NCBI GenBank assembly: GCA_963844205.1
Contig: CAWJNK010000015.1
Location: 62,001-126,000, forward strand
From: DASSUW01 sp963844205
Lineage (GTDB): Bacteria; Actinomycetota; Thermoleophilia; Solirubrobacterales; Solirubrobacteraceae
Reading direction: 5' to 3'
DNA: 64,000 nucleotides
The notes beneath the pieces were generated by a model. That model saw only the letters and a list, made by a program, of their open reading frames with translations, made no database searches and had not been told where the DNA came from. Below, in pieces: positions 58,193 through 64,000 of the stretch. Within the stretch, counting starts at the first letter, position 1. The number at the start of each line of letters is the position of its first letter. Both the position numbers and the translations under genes were made by a program.

Positions 58193-60238
58193 GTGAGACG
58201 TCGCGCCGCCCTGATCATCCTCGCCGCCGTCGCGGTGGCCGCACGCTCGGACGCGGCCGCGGCCGCCCCCGGGGACCTGCGGCTCGCCTCGGCGAACGCC
58301 GCCGGAGTGGCGAGCAACTCGAGCAGCCTGGTGCCCTCGGTGTCCGCCGACGGGGCGCTGGTGGCGTTCTTCTCGGACGCCACGAACCTCCATCCCGCCG
58401 ACACCGACCCCGGCGCCGACGTCTTCGTCAAGAACGTCCGCACCGGGGAGCTGATCCTGGCCTCGCGCGCCGCCGACGGCGCGAAGGGCAACGGCGACAG
58501 CCGCGTCCCGGTGATCTCGGCGGACGGCACGCGCGTCGCCTTCCTCTCGGAGGCGACGAACCTGCACCCAGCCCGCGTGCCCGGCGTCTACGTCAAGGAC
58601 CTGCGGACGGGAGCCGTGATGCTCGCGTCGAGCACCGCGGCGGGGGTGCCGGCCAACGCCGGCGCCGCCGGCGTGGCGCTGTCGGCCGACGGGACGCGCG
58701 TGGCGTTCTCCACGCCCGCCACGAACCTGCACCCGAAGGACCCCGTCGACGACTTCGACGTCTACGTGAAGGACCTCGTCACCGGGACGCTGTTCCTCGC
58801 GTCGCTGTCGGCGTCCGGCGAGAAGCGGATCGGCCTGTTCGGCTCGCTCGGGGCGAACCTGTCGGCCGATGGCCGCCGGGTCGGCTTCAACTCCGACGCG
58901 CCCGGCCTGCATCCCGGCGACACGGACGAGACGGTCGACGTCTTCGTGCGTGACCTCGTGAGCGGGGAGCTCAGCCTGGCGTCGACCAACGACGCTGGGG
59001 TGAAGGGCACCGGCCAGAGCACCGGCCCCTCGCTGTCATCGGACGGCCGCAAGGTGGCGTTCGCCTCGTACGCGACCAACTTCGATCCCCGCGTCACGAC
59101 GAACGGCTCGGTGGCCCTGTATCTGAAGGACCTCGCGACCGGGGACCTCTCGCTGGTGTCGACGAACGCCGCCGGCGAGGTCATCCGCGGCGGGCTGTCC
59201 AACCCGTCGATGTCCCCCGACGCGACGCGGATCGCCTTCGACGCGTCCGCGACCAACGCGCATCCGGCGGACACGGACGGCGTGGCGGACGTCTTCGTCA
59301 AGGACCTCGTCAGCGGCCACGTGTTCCTGGCCTCCACGGCGACGTCTGGCGTGAAGGGCAACGGCCCGAGCTACACGGTGTTCCTGGCCGCCAGCGGCAG
59401 CACCGTCGCCTTCCGCTCGGAGGCCACCAACCTCGATCCGGCCGATACCGACTCGGTCCCGGACGTCTACGCCAAGGAGCTCGGCGACGCGCCGCAGGCG
59501 CCCGGCGACCGCGCCGACCTGGCGATCGCCCAGACCGACTCGCCCGACCCCGTCCTCGCCGGCCAGCGGCTGACCTACGACATCCGCGTCCGCAACGACG
59601 GCCCGGCAACGGCCAACGGGGTGACCGTCCTGGAGGAGCTGGACGCCTCGGTGCGGTTCGTGTCGGCGGCGCCGAGCCGCGGCACGTGCGGGCACGCGGC
59701 CGGCGTCGTGCGCTGCGACGTCGGCACGCTGCCGCCCGGCGGGACCGCGGCGGTCACGGTGCAGGTCACGCCGACCCAGCAGGGCACGATCGCGGCCCGC
59801 GCCACGGCACAGGCGACCGAGCCCGACGCCGACACGTCGGACAACGCCGCCCGCGTCCTGACGCGCGTCAACCCCGCCGCCGACCTGTCGATGAGGCTCA
59901 CGGACACGCCCGACCCCGCGCGCGTGCGCGACCGGCTGACCTACCGCGCGGAGGCGGCCAACGCCGGCCCCTCGACCGCGGGCACGCTCACCGTGCGCGT
60001 CACCCTCCCCGACGCCGTCCGCCTGGTGTCGGTGTCGGCCCCGGGGGCGTTCTGCCCCGACTCGCTGACCTGCTCGTTCTTCGGTGTCGAGCCGGGCGCG
60101 AGCGTCGCCGTCACGATCACCGCCACCCCGAAGCGGACGGGCGCGCTGACCGCGTCCGCGACCGCGTCGTCGCCCGACACGGCCGACCCGGCTCCGGGCG
60201 ACAACGCCGACAGCGAGAGCACGACGGTGGTCCGATAG
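58193..60238 (+). CDS. Secreted PD40 beta-propeller protein with two DUF11/CARDB-type repeats
   Basis: 681 residues. Signal peptide (ALIILAAVAVAARSDAAAAA), then about seven repeats of the form SADGxxVAFxSxATNLHPxDTDxxxDVFVKDL, typical of TolB-like propellers. From residue 440 two repeats start DLAIAQTDSPDPVLAGQRLT and DLSMRLTDTPDPARVRDRLT (DUF11-like adhesin repeats). GGAGGGAGGA lies before the GTG. Probably extracellular or wall-associated. It ends in a strong terminator. Confidence 0.82.
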   Translation: MRRRAALIILAAVAVAARSDAAAAAPGDLRLASANAAGVASNSSSLVPSVSADGALVAFFSDATNLHPADTDPGADVFVKNVRTGELILASRAADGAKGNGDSRVPVISADGTRVAFLSEATNLHPARVPGVYVKDLRTGAVMLASSTAAGVPANAGAAGVALSADGTRVAFSTPATNLHPKDPVDDFDVYVKDLVTGTLFLASLSASGEKRIGLFGSLGANLSADGRRVGFNSDAPGLHPGDTDETVDVFVRDLVSGELSLASTNDAGVKGTGQSTGPSLSSDGRKVAFASYATNFDPRVTTNGSVALYLKDLATGDLSLVSTNAAGEVIRGGLSNPSMSPDATRIAFDASATNAHPADTDGVADVFVKDLVSGHVFLASTATSGVKGNGPSYTVFLAASGSTVAFRSEATNLDPADTDSVPDVYAKELGDAPQAPGDRADLAIAQTDSPDPVLAGQRLTYDIRVRNDGPATANGVTVLEELDASVRFVSAAPSRGTCGHAAGVVRCDVGTLPPGGTAAVTVQVTPTQQGTIAARATAQATEPDADTSDNAARVLTRVNPAADLSMRLTDTPDPARVRDRLTYRAEAANAGPSTAGTLTVRVTLPDAVRLVSVSAPGAFCPDSLTCSFFGVEPGASVAVTITATPKRTGALTASATASSPDTADPAPGDNADSESTTVVR

Positions 60239-60244
60239 GGCGAC

Positions 60245-60277
60245 GGCCGGGAGGGCGGCGATGCCGCCCTCCCGGCC
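60245..60277. terminator. Strong bidirectional terminator
   Basis: 15-bp perfect stem GGCCGGGAGGGCGGC/GCCGCCCTCCCGGCC with loop GAT, in the 45-bp gap between two convergent genes. Confidence 0.8.
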
Positions 60278-60283
60278 CGAGCG

Positions 60284-61570
60284 CTACGGAATCGAGAACT
60301 CCTGCGTCTGCGGGTTCAGGTGCCCGAGCCGCATCGCGCCGGCGGTCGCGGAGCCGCTGAACCGGAAGACGTTCAGGCCCTTGGTGATCTCCGACTCGTA
60401 GATGCGGCCGTTGTACCAGTAGGAGCCCCAAGCCCCGCCGAGATCGACCGGCACGAGCGGCGGCGGGTCCGACCAGCCGAGCGTGACCGCGTTGGCGGGG
60501 TCGGTGAAGTCCACCACCCACGTCCCGGCCTGGTAGTTGCCGAGCGTCATCACCCGGCGGCCGCTGCGCAACGGCACCACGTTGTAGTTGTGGATCGTGC
60601 AGTTCTCGGTCGAGCTCTGCGGTCGTGGCAGCGTCCAGCGGCCCAGGAACGCCCCGGTGTCGGTGTCGTAGAAGAAGGCGCTCTTCTTGACCGGGTCGTC
60701 GGTCGCCTCGCACTCAGGCGCGACGCCGCCGCCCGGCTCGTGACCGAAGATGATCACCTCGCCGTCCCAGCTGAACGCGGCCGAGTGGCCGATCGTCACG
60801 CCGGGCACGTCGACGTGGTACAGCATCATCGGATCGCTCAGCGACCCGCCGCTCGCGCCGCCCAGGCTGAAGACGCGGAATCCCGTGCCGCCGGCGCAGG
60901 CGGCCCTCCTGACCGAGCCGAGGATGACGCCGATGTCGTGGCAGGTGTGCTCCGACGGCTCGGTCCGCAGCAGGCGAGCGCCCGCCGGGTTGGCCAGCGG
61001 CACCTCGACGATGTCGAACCACGGGCACGGCTCGTTCGACGAGCTGCTGTAGACGAGCAGCCGCCGGTTCGCGGGATCGGGCACGGCGCTGGCGGTGTGC
61101 GAGCCGCACACGAGATCGACCGACGCGATCAGCTGGGGATTGGCGACGTTGCTGACGTCGAAGACGTGCAGGCCCTCGAACCCGGCCGGCACCGTCTGCC
61201 CGTCGCAGGTCGTCGTCCCGGGCGCCGGGCTGTTCCACGAGCGCACGACGATGTCGCCCCACACCACGACGTCGCCCTGGTCGCCGTTGCAGAACGCCCG
61301 CCCGATCTCGGTCGGGTTGTCGGCCTCCGAGATGTCGATGATCCGGAACCCGTTCCAGTTGCCGTTGTAGGCGCGGTCGCCCCAGAACGCCGCGTCCGTG
61401 TTGACGTCAGTCGGCCCGTAGAACAGGCTCGCCACGTGCGGGCTGTGCCCCTGCGCGTGCAGGTTCTTCGTATGCGGGCGCGTCGCGTGGTCGGCTGCGG
61501 CAGCAGCCGGATACACGAGCATCGCGAAGGCACACGCGACGAACACGAGGGACCGTCCTGGCACTCGCAT
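60284..61570 (-). CDS. Secreted LVIVD-repeat protein
   Basis: 428 residues. Signal peptide (LVFVACAFAMLVYPAAAAA), then propeller-like repeats such as GFRIIDISEADNPTEIGRAF, GLHVFDVSNVANPQLIASVD and TWVVDFTDPANAVTLGW, the LVIVD pattern. Several Cys suggest disulfides. ATG 61570 follows GGAGGGGGAG. The function is unknown; probably extracellular. Confidence 0.82.
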   Translation of the reverse strand: MRVPGRSLVFVACAFAMLVYPAAAAADHATRPHTKNLHAQGHSPHVASLFYGPTDVNTDAAFWGDRAYNGNWNGFRIIDISEADNPTEIGRAFCNGDQGDVVVWGDIVVRSWNSPAPGTTTCDGQTVPAGFEGLHVFDVSNVANPQLIASVDLVCGSHTASAVPDPANRRLLVYSSSSNEPCPWFDIVEVPLANPAGARLLRTEPSEHTCHDIGVILGSVRRAACAGGTGFRVFSLGGASGGSLSDPMMLYHVDVPGVTIGHSAAFSWDGEVIIFGHEPGGGVAPECEATDDPVKKSAFFYDTDTGAFLGRWTLPRPQSSTENCTIHNYNVVPLRSGRRVMTLGNYQAGTWVVDFTDPANAVTLGWSDPPPLVPVDLGGAWGSYWYNGRIYESEITKGLNVFRFSGSATAGAMRLGHLNPQTQEFSIP

Positions 61571-61694
61571 CTCCCCCTCCTTATGCGGTCGGGAGGTCGC
61601 TGGCTGCGCGTGAGGCTCACCATCGCCGGCGACGCTCCGCAACTTGTGTGTGCCGCGATCTTCCGCGCCCGGCCGCGCCGAGTCAAGCCGCGGC

Positions 61695-61727
61695 GGCCGG
61701 AGCTGGCCATGGCGGCCCGCTCCGGCC
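61695..61727 (-). terminator. Hairpin after the TPR-PPC gene
   Basis: Arms GGCCGGAGC and GCTCCGGCC, 9 bp, loop of 15 bases, 9 bases beyond the stop of the leftward TPR gene. The rest of this 166-bp gap should hold the promoter of the LVIVD gene. Confidence 0.5.
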
Positions 61728-61736
61728 CTACGAGCG

Positions 61737-62861
61737 TCAACCTCGGGTGACGACGAGCTCGCCGGTGCTCACGGCCTCGAACGAGGTGACGTGGAGCAGG
61801 TACGTGCCGGTCTCCTCGGCGACCCAGTCGAACGCCGCGAAGTAGGCGTCGTCGTCGTCGCTGCCGACGACGGGCGATCCGTCGGGCGCGAGCAGGACGG
61901 CGATGGAGTCCCAGATGTCGGGGCTCGTGGTGGCGATGGAGATCGTCTCCTCGGCTTCCACGGCGATCGGGATCGCGTAGGTCCGGCCCGGCGCGAGGTC
62001 GAGCGAGCGCGTCTCGCCGACCGCGAGCGGGGTCGTCGGGACGAGCTCGGTGGTCACGAGGTCGATGCTCGTCTGGATGTGCCCCGCGGCGGCCTCGAGG
62101 TTGCCGAACGCGTTGTACGCGGTGGCGAGGATCGCGTGGACGCGAGGCGTGTCGAGCCCCCAGTCGAGGGCCAGCGTCGCCTCCGCGAAGGCACGCTGGT
62201 GGTCGGGCAGCCCGTAGGTGTAGGCGTCGGCGACGATGAAGCGGACGTCGGGGCTCTCCGGCGCGAGCTCGATCGCACGCTCGAGATCCGCCACGCCGCG
62301 TGCCCTGGTCACGCCCCGCAGCAGGCGGCTCGAACCCTGGAACAGGTTGGGGTAGAGGTCGTTGGGCCGGAGGTCGTGGAGCCGGTTGAGGACGTGGATC
62401 GCCGACGCGTAGTCGTAGTTCCACCAGTGGGTGAAGCTCGCCCCGGTGAGCGCGCGGACGTCGTTCGGAGCGCTCGCGAGCCAGGCGGCGTAGCCGTCGA
62501 GGATGGTCTGCGCGGCGTCCGGGTGCACGGGCACGACGAACGCGTTGATGCGCTGGAAGTCACTGACCGCGTCCGAGTAGCGGCCGAGCAGGACCTCGGC
62601 CTCGATCCGGCCGCGGTAGCCCTCCGGCTCCGTCGGCTGGGCGTCGATGACGCAGCTGAACTTGTGGACGGCCTGTTCGTAGCGACCCTCGTCGATGAGC
62701 GCCTGTCCCTGTTCGGCGGTGCAGTTCGTCGAGGCGGCCGCGGGACCGGCGAGCGCGCCGGCGGTGAGCGCGATCACTGCGAGAGCGACCGCCACGATGC
62801 CGAGGAAGCGGCTCGGCGGCGCCGTGTGAGGCGTGGCGGGGCGATGCTGCGGTGGGAGCAC
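61737..62861 (-). CDS. Secreted TPR protein with a C-terminal PPC-like domain
   Basis: 374 residues. Hydrophobic signal segment (FLGIVAVALAVIALTAGALA), TPR-like helices through about residue 255 (GRYEQAVHKFSCVIDAQPTE; LERAIELAPESPDVRFIVADAY), then a beta-sandwich like the pre-peptidase C-terminal domain (LAPGRTYAIPIAV...IWDSIAVLLAPDGSPVVGSDDDD...ETGTYLLHV). GTG 62861 has AAGGAG 5 bases upstream. It lies 3' of the MalT-like regulator gene but behind a terminator. Confidence 0.75.
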   Translation of the reverse strand: MLPPQHRPATPHTAPPSRFLGIVAVALAVIALTAGALAGPAAASTNCTAEQGQALIDEGRYEQAVHKFSCVIDAQPTEPEGYRGRIEAEVLLGRYSDAVSDFQRINAFVVPVHPDAAQTILDGYAAWLASAPNDVRALTGASFTHWWNYDYASAIHVLNRLHDLRPNDLYPNLFQGSSRLLRGVTRARGVADLERAIELAPESPDVRFIVADAYTYGLPDHQRAFAEATLALDWGLDTPRVHAILATAYNAFGNLEAAAGHIQTSIDLVTTELVPTTPLAVGETRSLDLAPGRTYAIPIAVEAEETISIATTSPDIWDSIAVLLAPDGSPVVGSDDDDAYFAAFDWVAEETGTYLLHVTSFEAVSTGELVVTRG

Positions 62862-62927
62862 GTGGACTCCTTGGTTTGGGGAGGAGAGAACGAGCGCGCA
62901 GAGTTGCCGCGGGTGGGGTGGTCCGTC

Positions 62928-62958
62928 ACCACCCGGGGCGTGATCCACCCCGGGTGGT
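62928..62958 (-). terminator. Hairpin after the MalT-like gene
   Basis: 11-bp stem ACCACCCGGGG/CCCCGGGTGGT with a 9-base loop, ending 3 bases before the regulator stop on the minus strand. Flanked by two direct copies of GGTGGTCCGTCA. Confidence 0.6.
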
Positions 62959-62961
62959 CCG

Positions 62962-64000
62962 TCAGAGCAGACCGATCTCGCGCCCGCGCGCGACCGCCTC
63001 GGCGCGGCTGGAGACGCCGAGCTTGCGGAAGATGCTGCGCGCGTGGCCCTTGACCGTGTTCAGCGAGATGTACAGCTCCGACCCGATCTCCCGCTGCGAC
63101 AGATCGCTCGCCAGCAGCCGGAGGATCGTCAGCTCGCGCTCGCTGAGATCGGCGTCGACGGCCAGCGTGGTCTCCGGTGTGCTCGGCGTCAGCTGGAGCG
63201 TGCGCTCGGTTCTGCTCAGGAGCTCGCCGAGCGTCCCGGCGTCGCGACAACCGGCGAGCACCCGGCGTGCGTCGCGCGCGTCGGTCACCTCGCCGGCGGC
63301 CGCCGCGTGGGCGATCGCCTCCTCGACGTCCCCGTGGGCCCGGTGCCACGCCGAGGCGCGCCGGCGCAGCTCGCTCGCCAGGCCCGGTGCCGTGCGCATC
63401 AGCTGATGGCGCAACAGCTCGCGGAACAGGTGGTGGTACCGGTACCACTCGCCGCGCCGGTCGAGCGCGACCAGGAACAGGTTCGCGCGCTCGACCGCCT
63501 CGAGCTGCTCGCCGCTGTCGCCACGGTCCGTCACGGCGTCGCACAGCGGGGCGCTGAGCCGCTCGAGGACCGACGTCCGCAGCAGGAAGTCGCGCCGCGA
63601 AGGCGGCTGGTCCGCCAGCAGCTCGCGCAGGTAGTCGCCGATCAGCCGGTCGCTCCCGGCGAACTCCCTCGCGAACGCGTGCCGGTCCACCATCGTGCGC
63701 GCCGACAACGCGGCCAGCTGCAGGCCGGCCGCCCAGCCCTCCGTTCGCGCGCGCAGCAGCTCGACATCAGCCCGATCGAGACCGAGGTCGAGGGAGCCGT
63801 TGAGCAGCTTGTCGGCCTCCTCCTCGTCGAAGCGGAGGTCGGAGGCACGGATCTCCGTCACCTCGCCGGCCGCCCGCAGCCCGCCGAGCGGGAGCGGAGG
63901 ATCGACGCGACTCGCGATCGCGACGTGCAGCGTCGCCGGCAGGTGCCGAAGCAGGAACCCGAGCGACGCGTGGACCCCCTCGCCACGCACGAGGTGGTAG
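62962..64000 (-). CDS. MalT-like LuxR-family regulator, C-terminal part (partial, shortened)
   Basis: The frame is open to the right edge of the window, so the N-terminal ATPase is outside. The visible part has HLVRGEGVHASLGFLLRHLP and RTEGWAAGLQLAALSARTM, the NTPase/winged-helix region of MalT proteins, then YRYHHLFRELLRHQL. MalT normally has about 300 residues of TPR before the HTH. Here only about 60 residues separate these from the LuxR HTH (LSERELTILRLLASDLSQRE, LYISLNTVKGHARSIFRKLG). It is either a short variant or an internal deletion in frame. Confidence 0.8.
   Translation of the reverse strand, partial: YHLVRGEGVHASLGFLLRHLPATLHVAIASRVDPPLPLGGLRAAGEVTEIRASDLRFDEEEADKLLNGSLDLGLDRADVELLRARTEGWAAGLQLAALSARTMVDRHAFAREFAGSDRLIGDYLRELLADQPPSRRDFLLRTSVLERLSAPLCDAVTDRGDSGEQLEAVERANLFLVALDRRGEWYRYHHLFRELLRHQLMRTAPGLASELRRRASAWHRAHGDVEEAIAHAAAAGEVTDARDARRVLAGCRDAGTLGELLSRTERTLQLTPSTPETTLAVDADLSERELTILRLLASDLSQREIGSELYISLNTVKGHARSIFRKLGVSSRAEAVARGREIGLL

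Noticed and set aside
1..64000. CRISPR arrays, rRNA, tRNA, riboswitches, replication origin
   Set aside because: No regularly spaced direct repeats, no conserved rRNA/tRNA segments or cloverleaf, and no recognisable riboswitch core were seen on reading; short non-canonical RNAs cannot be excluded.

Overview
The window is very GC-rich, densely coded DNA, rich in 4-bp ATGA/GTGA gene overlaps and GTG starts. It looks like an actinobacterial chromosome. The gene style (LVIVD, PD40/DUF11 and PKD secreted proteins, MalT/LAL-type LuxR regulators) would fit Thermoleophilia/Solirubrobacterales, but that placement is inference. No rRNA, tRNA or CRISPR array was recognised.

Region 1 (about 0-1.1 kb) holds the end of an unknown gene and an ECF-type sigma factor with small coupled ORFs.

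Region 2 (about 1.2-21.4 kb) is a putative biosynthetic locus for a highly reduced, type II (dissociated) polyketide or polyene-like product. A rightward operon (2.26-9.71 kb) encodes a nitroreductase-like protein, an O-methyltransferase, a FAD monooxygenase, a CrtI-like FAD oxidoreductase, a DHBP-synthase/TetR fusion and an MFS exporter. A leftward block (21.4-10.35 kb) encodes acyl-CoA carboxylase carboxyltransferase, ketoreductase, ACP, AcpS, two hot-dog dehydratase-like proteins, a KS, a Cys-less KS, a fused KS-CLF, a divergent KAS III and a malonyltransferase. An alpha/beta hydrolase coupled to a 57-aa peptide is divergent from the tailoring operon. GTATC-containing motifs recur upstream of the transcription units. 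Two copies of a 240-280 bp element with terminal inverted repeats bracket the leftward block, and two transposase remnants lie at its 3' end.

Region 3 (21.5-33.1 kb) is a patchwork. It contains truncated ABC permease, GGDEF and cupin remnants, a PH-like protein, an amino-acid permease, a LAL regulator facing a TetR regulator, secreted proteins and a VapBC pair whose antitoxin appears to lack a normal start codon.

Region 4 (33.1-56.1 kb) is a large catabolic island with two carbohydrate-type ABC transporters (only one has an ATPase), two glutamate-1-semialdehyde-aminotransferase-like enzymes, RidA, SDR, D-cysteine-desulfhydrase-like, M20, SelA-like, SMP-30-like, Gfo/Idh/MocA, a TIM-barrel/metallo-beta-lactamase fusion, creatininase and an M81 (MlrC) peptidase. 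One half carries a repeated 19-bp candidate IclR operator. The other half carries a repeated GAACGTTC candidate LacI operator. Together they suggest uptake and breakdown of an unidentified amide- or amine-containing, possibly sugar-like substrate.

Region 5 (56.1-64.0 kb) holds an orphan membrane protein, a small basic protein, secreted repeat proteins (PD40/DUF11, LVIVD, TPR-PPC) separated by strong hairpins, and the C-terminal part of a MalT-like regulator running off the window.
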